Shown here piece after piece: positions 47,426-59,969 of a DNA stretch of 64,000 nt. The position numbers and the translations under genes were made by a program. Under the pieces are notes generated by a model. The model searched no databases, was not told the DNA's origin, and was given only the letters and a program-made list of their open reading frames with translations. Origin of the DNA: Rhytidiadelphus loreus (lineage: Eukaryota > Streptophyta > Bryopsida > Hypnales > Hylocomiaceae); assembly GCA_947034895.1 (NCBI GenBank), contig OX344764.1, positions 74,815,348 to 74,879,347 on the forward strand, in the 5' to 3' direction. Numbering within the stretch: position 1 is the first letter of the stretch; each line of letters opens with the position of its first letter.

Positions 47426-50400
47426 TGTCGGAATCCGTAATAGCTTAGTACGGACCTTAATGGACTAAGAAAAATTAAAATAGATCAAATTTGAAAAAAA
47501 TTAGTTTAGGCATAGACTAGAGGAAACAAATAAATACTTAGAATTAGTTTAGACTTCGTTCCGGAACCAGTACGGGAGCATGACGGAACTTGACATCCGG
47601 GTGGACGGATTCAGGAGCCGGAACGCAGGAAACCGGAACGCAGGCATTAAATTCAATAGCTTGCGGCGGTAGACTAGGGATACGTTACGGCGTTCTGTAG
47701 CCTGCGTTCCCGTTACAGTGAACGTTGGGCGCAGGAATTCTATATAAACCTAACTCCTCCTCATTTCTCGCCCTTTTTCAGTTGCTCCGCATCTGGTTGA
47801 TAGTAAGAGAAAGTGTGGTGAGTTAGGGTTACGGCGATAGGAGAGGTGAGACGGATGGCAAGGGTTAGTACTTGGTATATAGTACCGGCCCGGAAGATTA
47901 GTCCGGTATATCCGGAAGATCAGCTGCACTTGCAATAGTTAGAGGACGACTTGATCGTCTTAGGTTGTGCAGGTCTGCTGAAGAAACCCTGGAACGTCCA
48001 GAGTGACCAGGTGCTCCGGGAGTTGGCAGCAGGTGCTCCGAACCAGTACGACCAGACCGTACGTGGGCATCCGGACCAGTGGACGGAGGAGTTGTGGGCG
48101 GAGGTGTACGGGTTCTCGCTAACCGGAAGACGATTTGCTGCCTGGACGGACCAGTATCACTAGCACAAATTCGTGAACCCACCACACGCAAAGGAGGGCT
48201 ACGCGATCAAGGACTGCCGGGACGAGAGGCACAGGCGGCTGCTCCGGTTTCTGCTACCGATCCTCTACCCGGACAAGAGTTCCCATGTTACGGTAACAAT
48301 GGCCAACACGATCTTCGGGGCGTTTCAGGACCGGGTCATGAACTGGGGCCGGATCGTGGCGAGCGTAGTGGGGCGCTGCACCAGAAACTTGGCGAAGAAC
48401 AAGCCTAACCCGCTGAGTACGTACCTCCTTCACCTGTACCATCACCGGGAACTGTTGACGGAAGACGAGGCGACGGATTATGAGACCGGGCTCATCATGC
48501 TCCAGTGCAATTGCTCTGATCATGAGGAGCAAGAGATGCAGGAGTTTGAGGACGAGGAGGAGGAAGCCAAGCCGGAAGTCAAGGAAGAGAAGCCGGATCC
48601 GGAACCGAAGTAGACACAGAGGGAGAAGGAGGAACGGGAGCAGGCATCGGGAAGCAAAAGACGGAAGTCTACGATTCCGGCAGCCAGAGGTAAATTTCCG
48701 GGTCCCTTTCTCATCCAAGATAAATAGGAGTGGGAAGGACCACGCTTCTTCGAGTGCGGAGAAGAGTGGATCCAGACCGCGAAGGATTACCACGACAGGC
48801 TTACGGAGATCGTACTCTGGTCCGCGGAAGTCGTGAACTGCGAACCGGAAAATCTTCTGGATGTGCTGAAGGCGTTACCGGCCGAGTCGGAATGGAACGA
48901 GATGAGGACGGAAATCCGGAACTTGAAGACGGAACGGGACGAGCTCAAGGGGAAGCTGACCTGGACGGAAGGAGAGCTGCACCAGTCTCAAGGGGCGACG
49001 CAGAAGGCATATCAAGCGTTTCAGACCTTCCAGAAATGGATGGTGAGTCCGGTGGACCTCTATTACAAGGCGGCCCTTTACGATGAGATGCAGAAGACGT
49101 CCGCGGCCCTTACCAACACGAAGATAGTCCGGGTAATGGTGGAGATGTCGGGTAGAATGGAGGCATCGTTGAAGGAGTTCCGGTCCATGATGGCGAACAT
49201 GGATCCGAACAAGCCTCTCGACTTCGGGGGATTTCCGGATGTACCGGATGTCATCACAACTCCGGCTTCGCAACCTCCCATCTCACCCATCAAACGGATA
49301 GGTCAGTTTGGATCACTGATAAACATCGTCACTCAAGGGGGGCAGGCTTCCGGATTTCTGGGTCAGGATATGCCGGTCCGGAGCAGTTTGGATGCCCGGA
49401 TCGAGCTTGTCCAGAATATGGCGCGTACGCATCCGGAGCAGTTCGAGGATATCGAACCACCTCCACCAGTCCCTATGCCTACACCGGATCCCATTGAGAT
49501 ATCGGAGGAGGTAGAAATGGAGGAGGATCCGAAGTCATTAGAGGAGGCGGCCCGGTCTTTAGTCCATACGGACGAGACGGATTCTGACAGTCCCCCTGTC
49601 CGGAAGACATCGATCATCACCCGGGCATCCCTCCGTACACCCCAAGGCAAGACCAGCACCCGGGGACAGTTAGGATTTGACAGTAGTTCGAAGAAACAAC
49701 GGAAGGGAAAGTAGTTAGTTTGACTGATAGTTTTTCAGTTATCTTTTAGTTAGACTAGGAGTTCCGGGTCTCAATCAGAACCCGGATTCCGGTTTTTCAG
49801 GGGAAAGTTTTAATTAAACTTATCCGCCCGGACTTTTAGGGCAGTTTAGGATGGTGTTTAGTGGCACTTTCCGCGGGTTTTCCGGCATGTTGTTTTGCTT
49901 ATAAAAGGAAGGGACCACTTGTGGTCCTTCATTCCTTTTCTTGCTATTCCTTATTTTTAGCAATAAATATATGTTTGCATTTTTATTGTCTTTTTACTCA
50001 TTGCCTTAGTTTTCGTTGTGGATCCTTGGTGTCCTTTTCTTTGGGAGTTTTAAGGTTGCTTGGGCGCTTACTTGACAGTTCTGGCTAAAGAGTAGAGAGG
50101 TGGTAAGGAGGAGTCCGGATTCAGGGTTTCCCATGTCTGTGAATTGTGTGTTGTCTAGGGAAGCGGTTTTAGCGTGTGTAGGAAGTTGTGCGGAGTCCGG
50201 CATTGGTGGTGTGGGTGCGAGTCCGGAAGGCCAGGGAGGGTTCCGTGCAGAGATAAGCAACCGTCTATGGATAACCCCCGCTCACCCGGAAAGTTCCGCC
50301 AGTCTGCAAACACAAGTTGGAGTGCTAGTACCGGACCTCGTCTCAGTTTTCGGGTAAGTCTTGTATTTGTCGTTGTAGCAAGGTGAGTTGGGTTGTATTC

Positions 50401-50813
50401 TGAGTGACCTGCTTCTGGAGAAATCCGAAGTTGTGAAAGTCAACCAGTCTGTTCCTTGTTTGTGACGGAAAGATCTTTGGATACGTGTCATTAGGAAGTT
50501 AGAGTTTGTGGGATACAAGGAGTGGTGTTGTCCTTACCCCTCCTAAAAAGTCAGTGAGGACCCTCTGAGGGTAAAACAGAGGTATCAAAAACCGTGTGTT
50601 GAGTTACGGATCTGGTGACGGTGATTATCCGGATCTGGTAGAGAGTCCGGATAGAGATAGAATCCGGGTGGGGAGTGAAATTTGAAGTAGTTACATTAAA
50701 CCGGATTAGACGGAATTTAGAACACCCTATGGAATTCCCTGGGACGATATTCCGTGTCATCTTACCACGTTGTTGTGGTTAAGAGCGCTTACTACAGTAT
50801 TACGCGTACAACA
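47426..50813 (+). mobile_element. 3,388-bp TGT...ACA element with 5-bp target duplication
   Basis: Starts TGTCGGAATCCG, ends CGTACAACA, and is flanked by CATGG at 47421-47425 and 50814-50818. Removal restores the host reading frame, so both ends are certain. The ends are imperfect inverted repeats: both carry CGTAATA, 3 nt, then TAGTA at nearly the same distance from the tip. No long direct terminal repeats were found. It holds one long frame (next entry), a TATA box near 47741 and another (TTATAAAAGG) near 49900. A truncated inverted copy is at 1736-2402. The class is uncertain: TG...CA with 5 bp resembles LTR elements, while the inverted ends suggest an integrase-type DNA transposon or a non-autonomous derivative. 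Confidence 0.75.
47855..49714 (+). pseudogene. Gag-like/plant transposon protein, one frame with four TAGs
   Basis: A single phase of 619 codons from ATG 47855 to TAG 49712, interrupted only by TAG at 47936, 48161, 48611 and 48725, with no frame shift. The N-terminal part (to ~48500) resembles the 'putative plant transposon protein' or gag-like domains: TMANTIFGAFQDRVMNWG and PLSTYLLHLYHHRELL. An acidic Glu-rich stretch follows (48520-48610). The second part has a coiled coil (48890-49000), a Pro-rich linker and a basic tail. No reverse transcriptase, protease or integrase is visible, so this copy relies on enzymes from elsewhere. At the first TAG the other copy (minus strand, 1.7-2.0 kb) has His and no stop. 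Confidence 0.6.
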
Positions 50814-53800
50814 CATGGCATGGATAAAAAGGATGACGGACACGCTTGGACTCGAACGGCTACTACGCATATCCAATCCTTATCACAACTTTCGTTCCGA
50901 TTGTCTAATTGCTTGGGACATCTACGATGCACAAATAGTGCTTGCGAATATGTAAGTCGGCCCAATCGTTTGTCTTCGTCAAATGAAACTGAGTGGGACG
51001 GTCTTGCCTCCTCTGTCTTCGTTCCCGGATCGGATCCCCCCTCTAATTCTACTGTCGTGTGTGCCCTCTGCCTTGTGAAGCCCACTTGCCTAGATAGCTG
51101 CCTTGCAAAGATATATTATGTTTACGGCCCAAGTCACATGACCCGTGCATGTATTCATCTTGGATTCCATTCACATCTTGTGAGACAAGGAAATTATCGA
51201 AAGTCAGATTCCAAACTCCGTAGTCTGATTGGCGAACATATAGAAAGGACTCCCTCGGCGACAAACTCTGCCATTGTCCTGGAGCCGACTAAAGAGTACC
51301 TAGGCGAAATTCTTTTGTGTCCGGATGGTGTGCCTCAAAAGACTCTGGCAATCGAGGAACTAATCCCTGTCCTAGACAAATTTAAGCAAATGTCATCTCC
51401 GAGTATTCGAAACCAAGTCACCACTTTCCGATACCTCCGTCGTTTTGGAGTCCTCGATAGCATCACTAAACTGAGAGGGTCTAGCAATTAGGCCTTCATC
51501 CAGGAGAACAGGTTTCCGGGACATGGAGCAGACTCTGACAAGGTCTTCATTTTCAAAATGGCAGAAGTGGGCGCCAGAAGTGGGGTCGACTTGGTTAGAC
51601 GTATGCAACCTAGAGGTGACTTGGAAAACGCATGGATGATGTTCGACCATGTCAAACGGGTGAAGTCATGGACCACAATGGCTTGTCACGTGTATGACTC
51701 CATATACTGCCGAGTCATGACTATTGTTGTTTGCGATATGCAATCTGAAGATGTGGCAACTCAGCAAGTGTTCTGGAAGAATCTAAATGCTGTGTCTTCT
51801 AGACATGATATTACTACTCCAAATTTTAAAGGGTTCATGGCGGATAGCGCACAAGCAAACTAGAATGCTGTTCGTATTGTGTACAGCTCTGGTGACTCAA
51901 CAATCCCCATGGTCAACCGCGAGAGAACTTGCCTTTTTCACTGGACCCAATCACTGGAGAAACACACCAAGGCAAATATCAGAGCAGACCTACAGGATCA
52001 ACATCGATGCCTCTGTAAACTGTATAAGAACTTCGCATCATTAGAAGAGGCTCAGAGTAGGTATTTGGCGGTCCGTGCATGGTGGTTATCATCTGGAGCT
52101 TCAACTGATGAAGGACTTCCAAGACTCGACTTATGGCTAGCATTCTGGCATTTTAGATACCGGCAATGGGGAGGGTTCATGGAATTGGTAAGTGCAAGCT
52201 TAAGTTAGTTCTTCACTTCGTTTTGCCCACCATGCAATCGTCATGCCGATATCGGCACTACTCCATACCAAAGACGAAGTTCCTGCATCTCTTCCTCTCA
52301 ATTCACCTAATGTTTCATATTCTTGTTCTTCGTTTCAACACTCATCATATAGGATTGCGTGCAGGACCTTTCACCAACTGAATTGGCCGAAATGCCATCA
52401 TGTAATTTGGCGGAGTCGGTCCACAACAAGTGGTTGCAACAGTCAGGCAAAAGAGGGAATGATCTGTACGTTGCTTCCGTCGATGACATGGTCAGGGCAT
52501 TCATGCAAGTTGTTGCTTACTACCAATTCCTCAAGGGTGGGAAGCCAGGTACTGGGCCATCAAAAGAAGAACTCCGTCTTCGTACAACCCAACGCATTGC
52601 TCAACGCTCCAGAAATTCAAAGGTTCTTCATGCCGCCCTCACCAATATGCCTAATGCTAAGGTCTTCTGCACACGTGATCTGCATCTGGAGGGGGAGGAA
52701 GTTTTTGTTTCCTTGAAGCGAAAGGCAGATCTACCTCTGGGATCAAAATTCGACTCGCACCACCCTGACAAGATCAGTGTTTCCCACCCAAGGCGCAAGG
52801 TCCAACGACTTGATCCGGAGATTATTGATGTCACTGTTGAGGATCTACCATCAGAATTCGAACTTGGCCTAGGAGAAGGCACTGCTCCCTTACTGAAATC
52901 ACCATTGATTCACTCTCCGGCAATGCATGTCAAATCATTTCAGGAGACTGTTTGCGGTGAGCAGCAATGGCATATTGCGAGACTCCCGAGGACGTCTGTA
53001 AAGGCTTGCTTTGCTATGCAGGTGAAGACCAAAAAGAAATGCGTGGCCAAGATTGTGCAGGACAATCGAAGTACAGCTACCCCTACTTACACCGGATTGA
53101 TGGACAATTACAAGAAAGTTAGATTGGAGAAAATGCAGTTCTTCTTCTGCAATGATGACATCAATCGCTGTGTCAATGGAACACGCCGGAAATGGGTAGT
53201 TTCTAAACCTATCGTCCCTGATGTTTGGCCTGTTAAAATGGGCACAAACTTGACAAGGAAAGAGATTCTAAGTCTCGAAAACGCCGGATTCCACCTTATG
53301 GAGCGTGTCGAGCTATCCCCTTGAAAGCTGTTTGGAGAAGCCATTTCTGTAAACCTGGGCGACTATCCTCCTCCTCCAAATCCTTCAGATCACCCCACCA
53401 AGCGGTACAGGAAGAACATTCGGAGGAACCTTGCCTCTTCAACAACAAAGCACCACAACTGCGCTTCTACTTTGTCCATTGTCGGGGAGATCTGCAGTAT
53501 TCTAATGGTTCCTCCTCCAGCTCTCGGCTGCATTATTACATTGGAGTCTAGAAATATTTCTAAGGTATCTAAGTATTTGCTAACGATTGGTCAATCCCAA
53601 GCTGCGACTGCCCAGCGTTCAAAGACATGTCACAAAAGTCACTAGGCAAGCGAGGAGCATGGACGTATTGTAAGCACCTGTACTACATATTTGTCATTGT
53701 TTGTGGGTTAGATCCCGAGGTCAATATCTTTACGCACGCTCCGAGTTCTAGCTAGATTGAGATAAAACAGGTTCTACAAATTCTGCTACTGAAACACTAC

Positions 53801-53865
53801 AGTGCATAGCGAGCCTAAATAGTCCTATTACTGCAATGTGATCCTCTCCACTATTTTAAAGAGAA

Positions 53866-53892
53866 GGCGGTGTGACTTGAAGGGCCACCGCC
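53866..53892 (+). other. Conserved hairpin downstream of SWIM copy 3
   Basis: Stem GGCGGTG/CACCGCC (7 bp) with a 13-nt loop TGACTTGAAGGGC, 57 bp past the stop. All three outer pairs differ from copy 1 (A-T, T-A, A-T become G-C, C-G, G-C), and pairing is kept. Confidence 0.6.
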
Positions 53893-54228
53893 AGAGTTTG
53901 TGCACGCAGCTTTTGTTGTTTAACTCCCTAAACCCATTTCTGCTGTCGGGGCAGACTTCTTTTGCATTCCAAGTGTTTTGGAATCACCCTAAACCCCTGA
54001 ACTACCAAAAATTTGTTCCTCTATCACCACAATAGATGCTCTCTCTCACTCCTCCGCGTTCGTTACCCATCACAAACTCTCCCTAACTTTTGCAATCCCC
54101 TAAACAAGACATCGTCACTCTCACTCGGCTTTCCTTCCACTCTTCTTCTCTCTTCAATTCTGAACCATAGATATTATATCTTCTCCCCTCTTCTAACCCC
54201 TATCACCACAGTTATAGGACCCTGTGAG
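53893..54228. other. Junction segment before the hAT 3' part
   Basis: Pyrimidine-rich, with telomere-like CCCTAAACCC motifs. It ends in GGACCCTGTGAG directly before TTCGTACA at 54229-54236. ACCCTG recalls a hAT end but is followed by four extra bases. No gene. Confidence 0.4.
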
Positions 54229-56717
54229 TTCGTACAAAGCTCATAAAATCTACAAAAGATGAAGTAGCAGCAATTGTAGCAGAGAAGACAAGGGCACCAA
54301 TCTACAAGTATGGCGTTACAATATGCTCTGATGGATGGGATAATGTGACACATCGACCATTGATGAATGTCATGTTGGCATGTACAAGTGGAGAGGTATT
54401 TCTTGGATCGATAGACACAACAAGCGAATGCAAAGATGCTACTTACGTGGCTAATTGCATGGGTGATTACATTGATGGGGTAGGGGCACAGAACGTGGTA
54501 CAAGTTTGTACAGACAATGCAGCAAACATGTTGGCCGCTGGCGCTCTGTTAATTCGTAGATTTCCACACATATATTTTCAAGGGTGTTCAGCACATGCAC
54601 TTGACCTTCTACTTGAAGATTGGGGAAAACAAGATTGGATTACAAGTATGGTCAAGAAAGCCAAGTCAATTGTGAAATACATTCGAACGCATCACATGCC
54701 ACTTGCAATCTTTCGACGACATTCTCCTAATCACGTTTTGAAAAATCCCGTTCAAACACGCTTTGCAACCATGTTCCTCATGATCGAACGTTTGGTGGAG
54801 GTGAGGGAAGCGGTAGAATCGACAGTCCACGATCCGCAGTGGAATGAGTACACGCGGAGATTGGCATCCAGTGAAAAGCAAAGAAAAGCTAATGATGTGC
54901 GACGATATGTGCGAACGGATGAATTTTGGAGGAGATGTTTAGACTTTGTGCACATAGTGGAGCCCGTGTTGATGGCTCTTCAAGAGTTTGATGGAAAGCA
55001 CTCGTGCTTGGACAAGGCATGGCTTGTGATGAAAAAGGTGGAAAAGCATGTTTTATCTTTGAGGGATCCACCATTTTCATTAGAGCCACGGTATGCAATT
55101 TCCGCCATCGATGATTTCTACAAGCGCTGGGACATGCTCAGGATGGATTTGCATTACGCCGGGGCTCTATTGAATCCCTTTTTACTTGACGAAGTCTTGC
55201 TAATGGATGATGATGAGGCAAGAGAAGCCATATTGAGAGTTCTGCGCAAATTGGCGGTTGGAGATCAAGCATTTGCGTCAGCTTTGTCTGAGTACCAAGC
55301 ATTTAGAGATCGGCGAGGCATTTTCAGTGGACTCCCTGATGTAAACACCTTGAATTTGCAGCCTCACGAATGGTGGGACCTTCTCGGAGCCGGTGCTCGT
55401 ACACTTGCACCGATTGCCAAAAAGATCCTCGCACAAGTGTGTTCTGCATCGTCATGTGAACGCAATTGGAGCATGTATTCGTTTGTCCACAACAAATCAC
55501 ACAATAGATTGACATCTGAGCGTGCTGAGGAATTGGTTTACATTTATACCAATTCCAAGACTCTAAGAGAAAGGGCTGCAGCAAATCCGACAAGGTGGTA
55601 CATTGAAAACATGATGTCAGAGGATTCCATGACAGATGAATCTGATGGTCTAGACCGTGGTTCAGTTCGCTCTGATCCAGATGATGACGATTCAGATGAT
55701 AGTTCCAATGACGATGACAAGCCACTGTTTGATAGATTTGGTGGGTTTGGAGGAGTGCGTCCTCTAATTGATGCATCCGTATTTGACTTTGAAGAGGGGG
55801 ATAATAACGACAATGCCTCCGAGGGACATCAAGGAAGTCCACCACGAATGCCACAAACGTGGAATGCTGGGCCAAGTGGGGGCAATACAAATGAAGACGT
55901 TGTGGCACCGAGACCACTAAATCCAGACCCTATGGATGTACAAATTGATGCCACAATAGACAGAGATGGGGTTGACGTTGGAAGAGGACGTGAAGAAGAA
56001 GTAGTAGTACCACCGTCCTTGCCCATGAGGACCACTCGTAGAGAAGGGCCCCCTCAAGGTGGAGAAGCACATATGCCCCCTCCAAATCGAGTCTCGGTTG
56101 CACAACGGCAGATGCCAGTATTGGAAAATCTACAAATCCAAAGTTCAGCAAGGCCGTCTAGTTCTGAAGTTCGTCCACACGAACCAACTTCGTCGGTAGG
56201 TACACGATTGGTTGGTATGGTGTCACAACGTGTGACTAGAAATACGAATTCATTGCGGCCACCTGTACATGCCAATAATCGAGGGAAGCGTCCCCGACCA
56301 CAAGGTACTACCAGTGAACGTGTGAATACTAGAGCACGTAGAAGGCTGAGGAGGGAAGAAGCGGCTTCCCAACCATTTTTAAGAGAAGTTCAAACGGGAG
56401 GGCCCAATACAGATGGCATTATGGACGCAACGGGCCAACGACCTCTTCGGACGTTGTCTTCTATAGCTCGACCACAACGAAACCGCAATGATGAGGCCTC
56501 CAGCGAAAGTGATAGTGCACCATCCAATCATTCCAATGATGATGGTGCATCCATTGGTGGTACTATAGGTGAAGATGGTGAGGTTCCAGGAGATAGTGAT
56601 TACAGGGGGCCGGTGCCTCGACAAGGTCCACTCGAAGAAATTGGTGGTAATGAACCAATAGTACAAGAAGCAAATGCAAATACTTCTGTGCGCATTCTTA
56701 GGCATGGAAGACGTTGA
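54229..56717 (+). pseudogene. Second hAT transposase, 3' part (DUF659 and dimerisation domain)
   Basis: Continuation of the hAT gene whose 5' exons lie on the minus strand at 42971-45721. From TTCGTACA the frame runs without a stop to TGA at 56715. Parts: start of DUF659 (ICSDGWDNVTHRPLMNVM, about 54320-54375), CTDNAANM, HALDLLLEDW, and the C-terminal hAT dimerisation domain with CSASSCERNWSMYSFVHNK (about 55440-55497). A long acidic and then basic low-complexity tail follows, ending in an RILRHGRR-type C-terminus. The coding sequence is undamaged except for the missing N-terminus. The kinase-like gene at 58068-59745 converges on it, as the other kinase-like gene converges on gene A. Confidence 0.75.
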
Positions 56718-58067
56718 ATGTTTTTGAAATGACAATAGGGTCTTCACATTTTCAAATGCAAATTTTTTAGAGGCTCAATACCTTGCATATTGAAATCAGC
56801 ATTAATATGAAATATGACTCAGGTTCCTTTCATTCTCATGGAACTATTTACCCCTAAAGTCCCAAAGTCATTACACAAAAAGGGACGCAAAACTGTTTTT
56901 TCTCTTGCATTTGCCTCAACATGTGGAAAAAAATGTTTTTTACAACATCTAACCATAAGATCTTGTACTTCACATGTTTTTTATCACGTGGAAAAAATTT
57001 CATGAAGTTTGACCAAATAGATTGAAAGATATTAGCATTCAAACTTGGAAGAACTAGTTTTCTGAATGCGGGCTTTGCAATTTCAAATTAACTTTCACTA
57101 CAATTTATGGAAAATTAGGCCTCTGGAGTTTGGAGCAATATTGTTTTTGAATTTCTTTTTGTGAATACGAAAGAATCGAAGTCTAAATTTGAAAGAGTTA
57201 TTGCAATTGAAAACTCCATGTGTTAAAATCCAAATAACACAATCTGACAGTTTGGTGTTTTTTTCATGTATGTTTTTTTTTTTTCAAATTTAATTTAAAT
57301 TAAAATTCTAAAACTATGTTTTTCATTCATTCATTCATTTATGACTTTATGGTAAGAGTTTCCGGTTATTCTGATACATATTCTAATTGATAAAATTTGA
57401 TTTCCACGTTTAGCTTTATAAAATCACAATAAATTCATTTTTCCATTAATTTTGCTGAAAAAAATAAAATAAATTTAAAATAAATTCTTACTAGTGGGGA
57501 GAAATATTAAAATATTATGCTGATTTTCAATAAAAATATAAATTTGGTTTGATAGTGAAATTTGACTTCAAGCCCGTCTTTGTGGTTGTTTATTAGTTTC
57601 GGGTGTGAAAACTAAAATAACCAATTGAAAATTGGTTCGACTAGAAATCTCTATTGATATTTGGACCTCTTGTAAAAAACTAAAAATTTAGAATCTCGTG
57701 AGTTGTTTTTTCTATTTTTACTTATTTACGGCACGAAGTGCAACAAAAATGATGACAATTACAATTGTGCACAAAACTAATTGGAATTTCTTATAATGAT
57801 GTACAATTGAGAGTTTTTAGTACTAAAGATATAAGATTTTTGTTGAAACTCAATTTAAATGATAAAGTTAGAAAAGACAATAAGTTCTTTACAACTCAAT
57901 GTTTTGGTAAAATACTTTTATATCTTTATATAAACCAAAATGAGTACAAAATGCATTGAAGCCACAAAGTGTGCTACATTGCTACGTATGTCCTCAAGCC
58001 TACATTATAATAACCGCATGTGCTAAGTAAACACTAACTTTGCAACTATATGGTAATACACTATTAT
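56718..58067. other. AT-rich spacer between hAT and kinase-like gene
   Basis: Strongly AT-rich with poly-T and poly-A runs (for example near 57280). No coding frame supported. Confidence 0.5.
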
Positions 58068-59745
58068 CTAATCTTCATTGCGCGCCTGCTCTTCTTGAAG
58101 GTCTTGTTCTTTGTGAGCCTCGCGATAGCAATCCACAGCTAGTGTCCAAAACGTTGGAGCACCACTTAGACGTTGCACGACGTATGTCACCGAGCGTCGT
58201 TGTAGTGGCTCCACCTTGCACAATTCACCCAACATGGTTTGAAATGCACCAAATGCCGTATGGTCCGGAATCATCTCTAGATTTCCGCGATCTTTTTTCC
58301 ATACCTTCATAGCCAATTTGCCTATGGAGTATCCATCTGTGTGTATACTAACACACGGTGGCTTAACCCTGCGAGTAGGAGATGATGAAGTTCCTGTCTC
58401 TCCAGTCAAGTACATCAACTCAAGAGCCACCCACCAACGTTGCGCTCGGGTTGCCTGCAACTTCCTTGGACAATTGAATTGGTAAAGAGAAGGGGTTTCT
58501 TCGTTGATGCGGCTACCCATTCCCCAATCACATAGACCAATCCACACGGTTCTGCCATCATCATTCGGAAAATGAAGCATAATGTTCTCCGGTGTGATGT
58601 CATTGTGCAATACAGAGCATTGTTGCACTGCATCCACAATGCAAATCATTGCCCACGCAAGTTTAGTGCGCTTGCGTCTATATGCCATGAGTCGTTTCAT
58701 GGCTTGCATTGTTTGTGGAGTTGCATCGTAAGCCACCTCTCCAATTTCATCTGGATCTCGGTTCTTCTCATCCAGTGTAAACATGGCGCCGAGAGTACCG
58801 CCATTCCACCACTGCGAATAACACTCCATGGTCATATCATTTATAGCAAAGAATTTGATGACCCTTGGATGCTCGCATGGACATACCAATGCCTCGATGG
58901 ACAACTTCTCCCTGGACTTCTTCAATTCATCCACGCGCAAAGCTGACTTCCCAGCTAATTCCATATTCTCTAGAATATGTTTTGAATTTTGAACACATAC
59001 TTTGCGCACCCTCCCATGCCCCCCTTGTTTGCTATGGCCAGACAAAGGAACCACCACCACTCTGCGTTCAAGAAAAACCACTCCTCCTGCAGCTTGTTGA
59101 CCAAAGGCCAAATTTTGACTTCGTTGAAACCACGGAGCGGAACGGATGTTGTTTGAAGACAGTCCACGCATTGCTTCATGCCACCAATACACCTTCTTGT
59201 GCAACAAATTCAATGCTTGTTGTCTGGGCACTACACTCTTCTGAAAACCTTTTATTTTTTCCGCAACTTGGGCAAGGTTGAAGATACACGTTTGCACTTG
59301 TGACTCCAACCAATGATCGAAGCATTCTTTCGTGCGGTCTTCATGCCACTCATCCGCGCTCATTGTTGTCCAAAACATGTGGTGGAACTTTTGTTTTATG
59401 ACATCCACTCCCTGTAATCCGCGCGAGACGTATGTTGTGTTCAACTGCGAAATCGAATACTGCTCAAAAAAATCCAACGCCACTTCATGCAATTTTCGCG
59501 TTGCACCCTTGCTTGGCCACTTCTCCGGATTTGTAGCCTTGTGCCTCCTTCGTTTGTTTTTTTCCCCTTCGAAGACTCTCCGCCCCCCCAGCAGTTGTGG
59601 CCCCTTCTGCAGCTACGGACCCTTCTGCAACTACGGCCTCTGAAACGGGCTCTGGTGATTCTGCATCCGGGTCCATCATCGGTGCATTTCCAATACCTGT
59701 GTACCAATCATCAACTTTTCTCTTTGAGAAATCTTGACCAGCCAT
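58068..59745 (-). CDS. Second kinase-like protein, one homopolymer frame shift
   Basis: Homologue of the kinase-like gene at 8438-9922, on the minus strand and convergent with the hAT gene. From ATG 59745 (MAGQDFSKRKVDDW) the frame slips at a run of seven G (plus-strand C7 near 59584-59590). After that, a basic segment (KNKRRRHKATNPEKW) leads into the long frame ending at 58068. Kinase landmarks: glycine loop KQGGHGRVRKV, candidate Lys in ELAGKSAL, QWWNGGTL hinge, catalytic loop LHNDITPENIM (Asp and Asn kept, HND for HRD) and CDWGM for DFG. The shift could be a real mutation or a sequencing slip; apart from it the frame is clean. Confidence 0.65.
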
Positions 59746-59969
59746 CGTGACAGTAATAAGTAACAAATAATCAAAATGATAGGAATTAGGAATTCGGCTT
59801 CCACAAAGTGAAAAACCGCCCCCCTTATTCCTCAAACCAGCCTCTACCCAGCACCCGCGCTCGCAAGCAAGGACTGCAACCAATCCAAGACAAGAGAGCA
59901 CCGTCAGAGCAGGAGAGACTATGGCGAAAGTACCCTAAAAACAGTCTTTATATACCCATTTCACGTCGA

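Larger units (their letters stand above)
46686..53809 (+). pseudogene. SWIM-type MULE-like transposase, copy 3, interrupted by an element
   Basis: Starts at ATG 46686 (MATSVVAVP). It is interrupted after AGQLHG at 47425 by a 3,388-bp element and resumes at 50814 with MDKKDDGHAW; removing the element and one CATGG restores the frame found in copy 2. Intron 52188-52364 (GT-AG) sits at the same place as in copy 2. The DDE-like core includes VCDMQSED and GFMADSAQAN. A SWIM finger (CDC...CKH) is still readable near 53600-53690 after a frame shift. Other damage: TAG 51489-51491 and 51861-51863 at two conserved Trp codons, TGA 53322-53324, and a TAG near 53755. Most decay is nonsense with little length change. 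Inactive. Confidence 0.75.

Noticed and set aside
28534..49714. Alternative genetic code with stops reassigned
   Set aside because: All three stop codons appear internally, in transposon frames only, whereas the 12-exon gene and intact element genes use normal stops.
47426..50813. Standard LTR retrotransposon
   Set aside because: TG...CA and a 5-bp duplication fit, but no long direct terminal repeat, primer-binding site or pol domain could be found; the ends look like imperfect inverted repeats.
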